A program made the translations under genes and the position numbers. Positions 8,673 through 16,710 of a stretch of DNA of 64,000 nucleotides are shown in pieces (within the stretch, counting starts at the first letter, position 1; the number at the start of each line of letters is the position of its first letter). The stretch is taken from the NCBI RefSeq assembly GCF_039729015.1, contig NZ_CP155792.1, forward strand, positions 2,934,001-2,998,000. Reading direction: 5' to 3'. This DNA comes from Blastococcus sp. HT6-30 (GTDB lineage: Bacteria; Actinomycetota; Actinomycetes; Mycobacteriales; Geodermatophilaceae). Under the pieces are notes generated by a model. The model was not told the DNA's origin, searched no databases, and saw only the letters and a list, made by a program, of their open reading frames with translations.

Positions 8673-8915
8673 GTGGAAGTCAAGATCGGCGTCCAGCACT
8701 CGCCCCGGGAGCTGGTCATCGACAGCCCCAAGACCCCTGACGAGATCGCGGCCGAGGTGGCCAAGGCCATGTCGGGCTCGACCAAGGACGGCCTGCTCAC
8801 CCTGGTCGACGAGCGGGGCCGCCAGGTCCTCGTCCCCGTCGACCGCATCGCCTACGTGGAGATCGCGGCGGCCGATCAGCGCCGCGTCGGGTTCATCGCC
8901 GGCACCAGCTCCTGA
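8673..8915 (+). CDS. DUF3107 family protein
   Basis: This 80-residue protein starts MEVKIGVQHSPREL and ends with IAYVEIAAADQRRVGFI, the signature of the actinobacterial DUF3107 family (TB9.4/Rv3208A-like). The biochemical function is unknown. The GTG start at 8673 has GAGGAGG upstream with a spacing of about 10 bases. A TAGCGT -10-like element near 8631 could give it its own promoter. A strong hairpin follows the stop codon. Confidence 0.9.
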   Translation: MEVKIGVQHSPRELVIDSPKTPDEIAAEVAKAMSGSTKDGLLTLVDERGRQVLVPVDRIAYVEIAAADQRRVGFIAGTSS

Positions 8916-8928
8916 CACCAGGCTCCGA

Positions 8929-8964
8929 GACGGGGCGTCACCGCACTCGCGGTGGCGCCCCGTC
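8929..8964 (+). terminator. hairpin terminator after DUF3107 gene
   Basis: The arms GACGGGGCG-TCACCGC and GCGGTGG-CGCCCCGTC pair over about 15 bp around an ACTC loop, 14 bases after the stop codon. It is GC-rich with no T run, as is common in actinobacteria. The convergent ferritin-like gene ends at 9090, so it may serve both strands. Confidence 0.75.
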
Positions 8965-9089
8965 GTCGTCCGCAGGGCCGTGCCGAGTGGGCCCCGGAGG
9001 CGTCCGCGCAGGCACGACGGACCCGCTCCACGCACCACGGGGACGGCCGTTGCCCGCGGTGCCGGCCGGAGGCCGACGACGTCCCCGCT

Positions 9090-9740
9090 TCAGGGGTTCA
9101 GCCCGAGGGCCTTCATCCGTTCGGTGTGGGCCGTGGTGATCCGCTCGATCAGCCGGCCGACGCCGGACAGGTCCCCGGTTCCGGAGACGATGAGGTCGGC
9201 CAGCCGGTCGTGCTCGGCGATGACCCCCTGGGAGCGCGTCATGGCCTCCCCGACCAGCCGGCGGCCCCACAGCGCCAGGCGGCCGGCGACCGTGCGGTCG
9301 GCGGCGATCGCGGCGCGCACCTCCCGGACCGCGAAGTCCGCGTAGCCGGTGTCGGCGAGCACCTCGAGCACGAGACCGCGGTCGGGCTCGGGCAGGAAGC
9401 CCGCGATCTCGCGGTAGAAGTCGGCGGCCAGCCCGTCCCCGACGTAGGCCTTCACCAGGCCCTCCAGCCAGGTGCTGGGCCGGGTGCTCTCGTGGAAGGT
9501 GTCGAGCGCCGACACGAACGGCGCCATGGCCGTGGCCGGGTCCACACCCAGTTCGGACAGCCGGGCGGTGAGCTGCACGTGGTGGGCGATCTCGGCGGCC
9601 GCCATGCGGGCCAGCGCCGCCCGGCCGGCGAGCGTCGGTGCCATCCTGGCGTCCTCGGCGAGCCGGTCGAACGCGGTGAGCTCGGCGTAGGCGAGCACCC
9701 CGAGCAGGTCGGCGACGGCCGTGTTCTCCACCGGCGGCAC
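9090..9740 (-). CDS. ferritin-like fold protein (Rv3210c type)
   Basis: The 216-residue all-helical protein has a ferritin-like architecture with repeated acidic/His helices: ELTAFDRLAEDA, AAEIAHHVQLTARL and YVGDGLAADFYREIA, plus EHDRLADL. Glu and His residues in the first two helices could bind a metal pair, but I cannot confirm all ligands. The position between DUF3107 and rhlE matches Rv3210c. The GTG start at 9740 has AGGAG six bases upstream. A TAGCCT hexamer at 9822-9827 (minus strand) is a candidate -10. Confidence 0.8.
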   Translation of the reverse strand: MPPVENTAVADLLGVLAYAELTAFDRLAEDARMAPTLAGRAALARMAAAEIAHHVQLTARLSELGVDPATAMAPFVSALDTFHESTRPSTWLEGLVKAYVGDGLAADFYREIAGFLPEPDRGLVLEVLADTGYADFAVREVRAAIAADRTVAGRLALWGRRLVGEAMTRSQGVIAEHDRLADLIVSGTGDLSGVGRLIERITTAHTERMKALGLNP

Positions 9741-10059
9741 GGCAACTCCTGGAGCTCGACGGGCAGGGCCCGCGTGCCCCGGACGAGTGATGCGTCCGAC
9801 AGCAGGGAGCGCGGCGCCGAGAGGCTAACCGGTGCCCGCGCTAGCATGGGAACCGGCGAGCCTTCGGGCACGCTCGTGTATCTGCGCGCTGACGACCGCT
9901 GGACGATGCCCCCTGGGCCGTCTCCCGGACGTGTTCGACGCCCGGTCCCGCTGGCCGCGTCGGCGCTGGAACTCATCCCGCGACATCCGACCGCGGACGG
10001 GCACGAGGCGGCACCGCCGCCGCCGGAGCCGGTCCCCCAGCCGACCAGAGGCGAGAGCA
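9741..10059. other. 319-bp divergent promoter region, long leader of rhlE
   Basis: No gene is supported here. Two oppositely oriented -10-like hexamers are visible: TAGCCT at 9822-9827 on the minus strand (toward the ferritin-like gene) and TAGCAT at 9842-9847 on the plus strand. If the latter is used, rhlE has a 5' leader of about 200 nt, which would suit post-transcriptional (cold or RNA-structure) control of a DEAD-box helicase. The open frame across the leader is Arg-rich and unlike the downstream protein. Confidence 0.4.
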
Positions 10060-11760
10060 CTGACCTCCACCGACACGAACCCCGACCCGACGAACTCCGA
10101 CCCGACCGGCGCCCCCGCCGCCGCCGAACTCGACCGCGCCGAGAGCGGCGCCCCGGCCCCCGAGGAGCTCGAGCAGGCCGTCGAGGAGTTCGGCGGCGCG
10201 CCCGTCGCGCCGGACAGCCCGCTGTTCAGCGACTTCGACGTGCACCCGGACATCATCGCGGCGCTGGCCGAGGTGGGCATCCACCGCACCTTCGCCATCC
10301 AGGAGCTCACGCTCCCCCTCGCGCTGGCCGGGAACGACCTCATCGGCCAGGCCCGCACCGGCACGGGCAAGACCCTGGGCTTCGGCGTCCCGCTGCTGCA
10401 GCGGGTCACCCCGCCGGCCGAGGGCGGCGATGGTGTGCCGCAGGCACTGGTCGTCGTCCCCACCCGCGAGCTGTGCGTGCAGGTCTCCCGCGACCTCGCC
10501 GCCGCGGGCACCAAGCGCGGCATCCGCGTGCAGGCCATCTACGGCGGCCGGGCCTTCGAGCCGCAGGTCCAGGCCCTGCAGACCGGCGTCGAGGTCGTCG
10601 TCGGCACCCCGGGCCGGCTGCTCGACCTGGCCCAGCGGGGCGACCTGATCCTGGGCAAGGTCAAGGTGCTCGTCCTCGACGAGGCCGACGAGATGCTGGA
10701 CCTGGGCTTCCTGCCCGACATCGAGCGGATCCTGGCGATGGTCCCGGAGAAGCGGCAGACGATGCTCTTCTCCGCCACGATGCCCGGCCCGATCGTCACG
10801 CTGTCCCGGTCGTTCATGACCCAGCCCACGCACATCCGGGCCCACGGCAACGACGAGGGCTCGACGGTTCCGCAGACCACCCAGTTCATCTACCGGGCGC
10901 ACAACCTGGACAAGCCGGAGCTGCTGTCCCGGGTGCTGCAGTCGCGCGACCGCGGCCTGGTGATGGTCTTCTGCCGCACCAAGCGCACCGCCCAGAAGGT
11001 CGCCGACGAGCTCGTCGACCGCGGGTTCGCCGCGGCCGCCGTGCACGGCGATCTCGGCCAGGGCGCCCGCGAGCAGGCGCTGCGCGCCTTCCGCAGCGGC
11101 AAGGTCGACGTCCTGGTGGCCACGGACGTCGCCGCCCGCGGCATCGACGTCACCGGCGTCAGCCACGTGGTGAACTACCAGTGCCCCGAGGACGAGAAGA
11201 CCTACGTGCACCGGATCGGTCGCACCGGCCGGGCCGGCAGCACCGGCGTCGCCGTCACGCTGGTCGACTGGGACGACATCCCCCGCTGGCAGCTGATCAA
11301 CAAGGCGCTGGATCTCGGGTTCGACGACCCGCCGGAGACCTACTCCACCTCGCCGTGGGTCTACACCGACCTCGACGTCCCCGAGGGTGCCAAGGGCCGG
11401 TTGCCCCGCTCGCAGCGCACCCGCGAGGGCCTGGACGCCGAGACCCTCGAGGACCTCGGCGAGACCGGGAAGCGCAACCGCCCAGCCGGCCGCGCCGACG
11501 ACTCGCGCGGGCCGGGGAGCCGGACCGCCGACGAGGAGAAGCCGGCCGGCGGGGGCAAGAGCCGTCCTCGCCGTCGTACCCGGAGCGGTGGCGGCTCGGG
11601 TGCCGCCGCCGAGAGCAAGGACTCGGCCGCGGCTGCCGACGCCCCGGCCGGCGCCGAGAGCTCGTCCGAGGGCGGCAGCGCCAAACCGCGCCGTCGTCGT
11701 CGCCGTCGCGGCGGTGCCGGCCGCGGCGGTTCGGACGCCGGCGCCGCCGCCACCGACTGA
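10060..11760 (+). CDS. rhlE: RhlE-type DEAD-box RNA helicase, probable CTG start
   Basis: This ATP-dependent RNA helicase shows all core motifs: Q-motif around FAIQELTLPLAL, ARTGTGKT (I), PTREL (Ia), VLDEADEMLD (II), FSATMPG (III), ARGIDV (V) and HRIGRTGR (VI). A long basic, Gly/Arg-rich tail follows the core, typical of actinobacterial RhlE. No ATG or GTG lies in a sensible position: the next in-frame GTG (10240) would remove part of the Q-motif region, and upstream starts add an Arg-rich non-coding-like stretch. CTG at 10060 is preceded by AGAGGCGAG and begins L-T-S-T-D-T, typical of an initiator peptide. Its TGA overlaps the next gene's ATG. Confidence 0.9.
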   Translation: MTSTDTNPDPTNSDPTGAPAAAELDRAESGAPAPEELEQAVEEFGGAPVAPDSPLFSDFDVHPDIIAALAEVGIHRTFAIQELTLPLALAGNDLIGQARTGTGKTLGFGVPLLQRVTPPAEGGDGVPQALVVVPTRELCVQVSRDLAAAGTKRGIRVQAIYGGRAFEPQVQALQTGVEVVVGTPGRLLDLAQRGDLILGKVKVLVLDEADEMLDLGFLPDIERILAMVPEKRQTMLFSATMPGPIVTLSRSFMTQPTHIRAHGNDEGSTVPQTTQFIYRAHNLDKPELLSRVLQSRDRGLVMVFCRTKRTAQKVADELVDRGFAAAAVHGDLGQGAREQALRAFRSGKVDVLVATDVAARGIDVTGVSHVVNYQCPEDEKTYVHRIGRTGRAGSTGVAVTLVDWDDIPRWQLINKALDLGFDDPPETYSTSPWVYTDLDVPEGAKGRLPRSQRTREGLDAETLEDLGETGKRNRPAGRADDSRGPGSRTADEEKPAGGGKSRPRRRTRSGGGSGAAAESKDSAAAADAPAGAESSSEGGSAKPRRRRRRRGGAGRGGSDAGAAATD

Positions 11761-12965
11761 TGAAGGACCTGCCTTCCCCCCTCTCCTCGCTCCGCTCGGG
11801 GTGGGTCCCTGAAGGCAGGCCGTTCCACCACCTCGGTAGCCCGCCCCTGCGCGTCTGGGTCTGGACGGCGGCCACCCTCGTGCTCGTCGTCGTCGCCGCC
11901 GTGCTCTGGCGGAACTCCGACGCGGCCGCCACCGACAGCACCACCACAGCACCGGCCGACGCCCCCACCGGGGCGCCGGCCGGTGCCGTCTCCGAGGTGT
12001 GGTCGGTCTCCGGCGACCCGCGGACCGCCGACGTCGTCGAGGGCGGACGCGTGCTGGCCGGTTCCGACCACGGCGTCCGGGCGCTCGACCCGGCCACCGG
12101 CGAGGAGGCCTGGCGCTACACCCGGGGCAACGCCTGGCTGTGCGGCCTCACCGTCACCGACGGCGTGGTGGTGGCCGTCTTCCGGACCGAGGACCGGTGC
12201 GACGAGGCGGTCGGTCTCCACGCCGGCACCGGGGTGCGCGCGTGGACCCGCAACGTGAACTTCCGGTCCGACATGACCCTTTCGTCCACCGACCGCATCG
12301 TGCTCGCCCACAGCCCGACGGGGATCGTCACGCTCGACCCGACGGGCAACAACATCCGCTGGCGGTACGCCCCGCCGTCGGGGTGCGAGCTGCTGGGCTC
12401 GGACGCGGGGGACGCCGGCGTGGCGGTGCTGGAGCGGTGCGCGGGGTCCCGGGTCCTGCAGCTGCGGCTGCTGGACGGGTTCGACGGGAGCGCGCACTGG
12501 ACGCGGGACCTGACGCTGTCCGACGCCGAGGACGCCGAGCTGCTCGGCGCCGACCTGCTCGTGGGCGTGCGGACGGGTGACGAGGTGGAACTGCGCTCCG
12601 CTGCGGACGGCGCGCTGCTGACCACGCTGGCGGCCACGGCCACGGCCGAGGGCGCCGCGCGGCAGTCGGCCATCGACGGTGCGGTGCTGGTCTCCGCCGG
12701 CGGCACCCTCACCGCCGTCGAGCCGGGCTCGGGGCGACGCCTCTGGGAGGCGGCCGCGACCGGCCTGCCCGGCGAACCGGTCAGCGACGACGACCGGCCG
12801 CGGCTGACGGTTCCGGACAGCCAGGGCTTCGCCCACCGCGACGCGGCCACGGGTGAGGAGCTGGACCGGTCGGTGGCGTCCGGGGTGCCGGCGGGCGGGA
12901 CGGCGACCACCGTCGGCGGCACCGTGGTGCTCCGCCTGCCGGACGGCGTGCGCGCCTACCGCTGA
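11760..12965 (+). CDS. membrane-anchored PQQ-like beta-propeller protein (Rv3212 type)
   Basis: The 401-residue protein has one membrane segment (about residues 33-53, VWVWTAATLVLVVVAAVLW) followed by Trp-docking propeller repeats such as GVRALDPATGEEAWRY and LTAVEPGSGRRLWEAA, so the propeller should face outside. PQQ binding is not implied. The ATG at 11760 overlaps the rhlE TGA (TGATG), which suggests translational coupling. The first 20 codons coincide with a copy of the nested hairpin element; no other in-frame ATG, GTG or TTG precedes the membrane segment, so this start seems forced. Confidence 0.8.
   Translation: MKDLPSPLSSLRSGWVPEGRPFHHLGSPPLRVWVWTAATLVLVVVAAVLWRNSDAAATDSTTTAPADAPTGAPAGAVSEVWSVSGDPRTADVVEGGRVLAGSDHGVRALDPATGEEAWRYTRGNAWLCGLTVTDGVVVAVFRTEDRCDEAVGLHAGTGVRAWTRNVNFRSDMTLSSTDRIVLAHSPTGIVTLDPTGNNIRWRYAPPSGCELLGSDAGDAGVAVLERCAGSRVLQLRLLDGFDGSAHWTRDLTLSDAEDAELLGADLLVGVRTGDEVELRSAADGALLTTLAATATAEGAARQSAIDGAVLVSAGGTLTAVEPGSGRRLWEAAATGLPGEPVSDDDRPRLTVPDSQGFAHRDAATGEELDRSVASGVPAGGTATTVGGTVVLRLPDGVRAYR
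11763..11821 (+). repeat. stop-abutting nested hairpin element, copy 2 (after rhlE)
   Basis: The outer arms are ACCTGCCTTC and GAAGGCAGG (nine perfect pairs); the inner part has TCGCTCCGCTC between CCCC-type and GGGG-type stems. It is sense to rhlE, starting two bases after its stop. It also encodes the N-terminus of the next protein, and its outer stem could hide that gene's early codons. Confidence 0.65.
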
Positions 12966-13022
12966 CGAGGACCCCCTGGCCCCACCGCTCGCAGGCTCGC
13001 GGCGGGCACCTGCGGGGAGGCC
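12966..13022 (+). repeat. stop-abutting nested hairpin element, copy 3 (after PQQ-like gene)
   Basis: It begins directly after the TGA with GAGGACCCCC, carries the loop TCGCAGGCTC inside CCGC/GCGG stems, and closes with GCGGGGAGGCC. The outer arms are imperfect in this copy. Confidence 0.55.
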
Positions 13023-13079
13023 GCTCCGTGCGCCGAGCCGGTGCGGCACGGTCGCGGCGATCGGGGTTCACTGGGGACC

Positions 13080-13997
13080 ATGGTCCTGCCCGGTGGCTCC
13101 GATGCCCGCGACGTGCCCCTCGCCATCGCCCCCGACGACCTCCGCCAGCTGGCCCACCACGACGCCGGCTCCCGCACCTTCGCGGGCGGGGCCGGACCGC
13201 TGGCCGCCCTGGACACCGGCGGCACCGCCGTCCGCGGCACCGTGCTGATGGTGGCCGGGTACACCGGCAGCAAGGAGGACTTCGCTCCCCTGCTGCGGCC
13301 GCTGGCCGAGGTCGGCTACCGCGTCGTCGCACTCGACCAGCGCGGCCAGTACGAGTCGCCCGGACCCGACGACCCGGCCGGGTACTCGGTGGAGGTGCTG
13401 GGCGGCGACGTGCTCGCGGTCGCCCGCGTGCTCCGGCAGGAGTCCGGGGAGCCGCTGCACCTGCTCGGCCACAGCTTCGGCGGGCTGGTGACGCGGGCCG
13501 CAGTGCTGGCCGAGCCCGGCCTGTTCACCACGTTCACGCTGCTGGGTTCGGGGCCGTCCCGGCTCACCGGGCGTCGCGCGGAGCTGCTGGACCACCTCGG
13601 TCCGCTGCTGGACGCCGGCGGGGTGCCGCTGGTCCACCAGACCCTCGAGCAGGTCGCGATGACCGATCCGAGGGCCCAGGCCGTGCCGGCGCCGACCCGG
13701 GAGTTCTACGCCCGCCGCTTCCTGCGGAACTCCGCGGCCGGGCTGCGCGGCATGGCCGACGCGATGCTGGCCGAGCCCGACCGGGTCGGCGACCTGAAGG
13801 CCACCGGTGTGCCGGTGCTCGTGGCGCACGGTGAGGCCGACGACGCCTGGTTGCCGCACGTGCAGGCCGACATGGCGCAGCGGCTGGGCGCCCGGCACGA
13901 GGTCATCAACAGCTCGATCCACTCCCCCGCCGTGGAGAACCCGGCGCGCACGCTGGAGGTCCTGTGCGACTTCTGGGCCACCGCGGTCCCGGCATGA
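13080..13997 (+). CDS. alpha/beta hydrolase
   Basis: The 305-residue alpha/beta hydrolase has VAGYTGSKEDF (oxyanion region), nucleophile elbow GHSFGG, acid region AHGEADDAWL and a candidate catalytic His in INSSIHSPAVENP. The ATG at 13080 is preceded by GGGGA; the in-frame start further upstream has no ribosome site. Its TGA overlaps the next ATG (ATGA at 13994), so it forms a two-gene operon with the MpaB-type oxygenase. The substrate is unknown. Confidence 0.78.
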   Translation: MVLPGGSDARDVPLAIAPDDLRQLAHHDAGSRTFAGGAGPLAALDTGGTAVRGTVLMVAGYTGSKEDFAPLLRPLAEVGYRVVALDQRGQYESPGPDDPAGYSVEVLGGDVLAVARVLRQESGEPLHLLGHSFGGLVTRAAVLAEPGLFTTFTLLGSGPSRLTGRRAELLDHLGPLLDAGGVPLVHQTLEQVAMTDPRAQAVPAPTREFYARRFLRNSAAGLRGMADAMLAEPDRVGDLKATGVPVLVAHGEADDAWLPHVQADMAQRLGARHEVINSSIHSPAVENPARTLEVLCDFWATAVPA

Positions 13998-14863
13998 CTG
14001 CCCTGCCGTCACCGGCGGACTGGGCTCCCGACGAGGACCGCCTGGGCTTCTTCGGGCCCGGCAGCGTGACGTGGCGGGTGCACGCCGACCCGTCCTTCTC
14101 CGTCGGCGGGCTCCGCGCCCTGCTGCTGCAGGCGCTCCACCCGGTGGCCGTGGACGGCGTCGCCCGGTTCTCGGGGGCGTTCCGCGACGACCCCTGGCCG
14201 CGGCTGATCCGCACCGCGACCTACGTCGACACCCTGACCTTCGGCACCCGCACCGAGGCGGTGCGGGCGGTGGCCCGGGTGCGGGGCATCCACCGCCGGC
14301 TCGGTGCCGTCGAGGAGACCACCGGCCGCGAGTACCGGGTCGACGACCCCGACCTGCTGCTCTGGGTGCACTGCTGCGAGGTCGACTCACTGCTGGCCGT
14401 GGCCCGCCGTGCCGGGGTGCCGCTCACCGACGACGACGCCGATCGGTACGTCGCCGAGCAGGTGACCGCCGCCGAGCTCGTCGGGGTGCCGCGCGCCGAC
14501 GTCCCCGCCTCGGCGGCGGAGCTGGCCGCCTACTTCGAGCGGATGCGGCCGTCGCTGGCCGCCACCGCGGCGGCCCGGAACGTCTACCGGCTGATCGTGC
14601 TGCCCCCGATGCCCACCTGGGTGCGCTTCCTGACCCCCGCCCAGCCGGCGTGGGGCGGGCTGGCCACGCTGGCCGTGGCCCTGCTGCCGCAGTGGGCGCG
14701 CCGGCTGTACTCGCTGCCCGGGTTCGGCCTGACCGACGCCGCGGCGACGGCTGCGGTGCGCGCCTTCCGGCAGGCGGTCCTGCGACTGCCGCTGCGGGCA
14801 CAGCGCTCCCCCATCGTCTGGGCCGGGTTCGACCGGGTGGGTGCGGAGCGCCTCATCGCCTAG
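13994..14863 (+). CDS. MpaB/rubber-oxygenase-like (DUF2236) heme protein
   Basis: The 289-residue protein belongs to the DUF2236/ER-bound oxygenase MpaB family, related to latex-clearing protein. Visible family stretches are FGPGSVTWRVHADPS near the N-terminus, LLLQALHPVAVDGVARFSG, and LLLWVHCCEVDSLL, which carries the second conserved His. These His residues are the expected heme/metal ligands. The substrate in this organism is unknown. The start ATG overlaps the hydrolase stop by four bases. Confidence 0.8.
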   Translation: MTALPSPADWAPDEDRLGFFGPGSVTWRVHADPSFSVGGLRALLLQALHPVAVDGVARFSGAFRDDPWPRLIRTATYVDTLTFGTRTEAVRAVARVRGIHRRLGAVEETTGREYRVDDPDLLLWVHCCEVDSLLAVARRAGVPLTDDDADRYVAEQVTAAELVGVPRADVPASAAELAAYFERMRPSLAATAAARNVYRLIVLPPMPTWVRFLTPAQPAWGGLATLAVALLPQWARRLYSLPGFGLTDAAATAAVRAFRQAVLRLPLRAQRSPIVWAGFDRVGAERLIA

Positions 14864-14864
14864 C

Positions 14865-14890
14865 TGTACTGCCCGGAGACGGGCAGTACA
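14865..14890. terminator. bidirectional terminator with GAGA tetraloop
   Basis: TGTACTGCCCG pairs perfectly with CGGGCAGTACA (11 bp) around a GAGA (GNRA-type) loop. It lies between two convergent stop codons, two bases from each, so it probably ends both transcripts. Confidence 0.85.
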
Positions 14891-14891
14891 C

Positions 14892-15743
14892 CTAGCCGGT
14901 GGCCCCCGGCTCCTCGGGGAGGAAGCTCCACGGCTCCCGGGCCGGCCCCGCGGCCTGGCCCGCCGGGCAGCTCGGCCGGAAGTCGCACCACCCGCAGTGG
15001 CGGCCGGGGACCGGCGGGAAGGCGGTGTCGACCTCCGCGCCACCGGCGAGCGCCTCGGTGGCGGCGGTGATGTCCACGGCGATGTCCTCGGCCCGCCGCA
15101 CGTGGTTGGCCAGCGACCGGTCGGTGTGCTCGAAGGCCGCGACCGTGCCGCTGGGCAGGTGGTGCAGCTCGACCCGGCTGCACGGCCGCCGGAGGGTGCG
15201 TCGCACGCCGAGGACGTAGGCCGCCAGGGCGGGTGATCCGCGCGCCTCGTCGTCGGTGGAGGGCACCCGCCCGGTCTTGTAGTCGACGATCACGAGCTCG
15301 TCGCCCCGCTGGTCGATGCGGTCGACCCGCCCGGAGAGCGCGAGCCGCTCGGTGGTCGCCGCGACGGTGCGCTCGGTGCCCACCGGCTCGTCGGCGGGGT
15401 CGAGCCCGGCGACGTACTCGATCAGCCAGCCGGCCGCGCGCGCCCGCCAGCGTTCGGACTGCTCGTCGTCGCGGAACCCGGTGGGCGACCAGGCGGCGTG
15501 CAGCAGCTGGCGCGCCGCGGCCGCGGTGCGCCGCGGCACCGGGGCGTCCCACCACGAGCGCAGCGCCGCGTGCACCGCCGAGCCGACGGTGTTGTGCGCC
15601 CACGGCGGCCCCTTCGGCGGCTGCGGCCGGTCGACGTAGGTGAACCGGTAGCGGCGCGGGCAGTCGGCGAAGGTCGCCAGCTTGCTCGGCGTGGCCGGGA
15701 ACAGCCGGCGCGGCATGCCCGGCATCTCGAGCTGGTCGCTCAC
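14892..15743 (-). CDS. RecB-like PD-(D/E)XK nuclease with Fe-S Cys set
   Basis: This 283-residue stand-alone nuclease resembles the C-terminal nuclease of RecB/AddB and Cas4. It has His58 in VGSAVHAAL, Asp141 and Asp144 in GRVDRID and the catalytic pair Asp154-x-Lys156 in VIVDYKTGR. Cys28, Cys250, Cys253 and Cys259 are placed like the four 4Fe-4S ligands of AddB/Cas4 nucleases. There is no helicase domain and no CRISPR array nearby. Its role in repair is a family inference. Confidence 0.85.
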   Translation of the reverse strand: MSDQLEMPGMPRRLFPATPSKLATFADCPRRYRFTYVDRPQPPKGPPWAHNTVGSAVHAALRSWWDAPVPRRTAAAARQLLHAAWSPTGFRDDEQSERWRARAAGWLIEYVAGLDPADEPVGTERTVAATTERLALSGRVDRIDQRGDELVIVDYKTGRVPSTDDEARGSPALAAYVLGVRRTLRRPCSRVELHHLPSGTVAAFEHTDRSLANHVRRAEDIAVDITAATEALAGGAEVDTAFPPVPGRHCGWCDFRPSCPAGQAAGPAREPWSFLPEEPGATG

Positions 15744-15800
15744 CGCCGCACCCCGCCGTCCACGGCCGCCACGGTAGCCGGGGCCACCGACGGCCCGCGG

Positions 15801-16661
15801 TCAGCCGCGCAGCGGTGCGGTTCCCGTCCCGGCCGCGAGCAGCCGCTCGAACTGCTCGGGGTCGGTGGTGCACGCGCCGATCGGCGTGCGCTTGTTCGTG
15901 CCGTGGTAGTCGCTGGACCCCGTCGTCAGCAGGTCCAGGTCCGCCGCCAGCGACCGCAGGTGCCCGCGCTGCTCCTCGGTGTGGTCGGGGTGGTCGACCT
16001 CCAGCCCGAGCAGCCCCGCCGCGGCCATGGCGGCGATCGCCTCGTCGCCCACGACCCGGCCGCGCGCGGTCGCCAGCCCGTGGGCGAACACCGGCACGCC
16101 GCCCGCCGCACGGACCAGCGCGATCCCCTGCCGGACGTCGGTGTCGTCCTTCGCCACGTAGTACCCGCCGTGGTGGTGCAGCAGGCCGGCGAACGCCTGC
16201 TCGACGGTGGCGACGACGCCGCCGCGCACCAGGGCCCGGGCCACGTGCGGCCGGCCGACGACGCCACCGCCGGCGTGCGCCACGATCTCCTCCCAGCGCA
16301 CCGGGTAGCCGTCGGCGGCCAGCGCGGTCACGATCCGCTCCGCCCGGCTCAGGCGCTCGTCGCGAAGTCGCGCCCGCTCCGCCGCGAACGCCGGGTGCAG
16401 CGGGTCGAACAGGTAGCCGAGCAGGTGCACGCTGACCGGCGGCTCGTCGTCGGGGAACCAGCGGCAGGACAGCTCCATGCCGGGGATCACCGTGAGGCCC
16501 GGTGGCCGGGCGGCCTCCGCCGCCGCCCAGCCGGCGGTGGTGTCGTGGTCGGTGAGCGCCACGACGTCGAGGCCGGCGCCGCGGGCGGCAGCCAGCACCT
16601 CGGCGGGGTCGTCGGTGCCGTCGGACATCGAGGAGTGGGTGTGCAGGTCGATCCGCATCAC
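15801..16661 (-). CDS. PHP-domain phosphoesterase (TrpH/YciV type)
   Basis: The 286-residue PHP protein carries the metal-binding motifs HTHSSMSDG (near residue 7), LTDHDT, GMELSC, a His-rich segment HHHGGYY and the C-terminal SSDYHGTNK. Family members hydrolyse 3',5'-nucleoside bisphosphates or trim RNA 5' ends (RNase AM). Either GTG (16661) or the adjacent ATG (16658) starts it. A PH-domain gene and a small membrane protein lie upstream on the same strand. Confidence 0.87.
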   Translation of the reverse strand: MMRIDLHTHSSMSDGTDDPAEVLAAARGAGLDVVALTDHDTTAGWAAAEAARPPGLTVIPGMELSCRWFPDDEPPVSVHLLGYLFDPLHPAFAAERARLRDERLSRAERIVTALAADGYPVRWEEIVAHAGGGVVGRPHVARALVRGGVVATVEQAFAGLLHHHGGYYVAKDDTDVRQGIALVRAAGGVPVFAHGLATARGRVVGDEAIAAMAAAGLLGLEVDHPDHTEEQRGHLRSLAADLDLLTTGSSDYHGTNKRTPIGACTTDPEQFERLLAAGTGTAPLRG

Positions 16662-16710
16662 CGGTCAGCCTCCCCCAGACTCCCGCGGCCCACCCGGTGG
16701 CCATCGCCGC

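Noticed and set aside
9832-10059. Upstream ATG (9832) as rhlE start
   Set aside because: The added 76 residues are Arg/Pro-rich with poor codon bias, unlike RhlE N-termini.
14892-15743. Cas4 of a CRISPR system
   Set aside because: The nuclease has the Fe-S Cys set, but no cas genes or arrays are near, and single RecB-like nucleases are common in actinobacteria.
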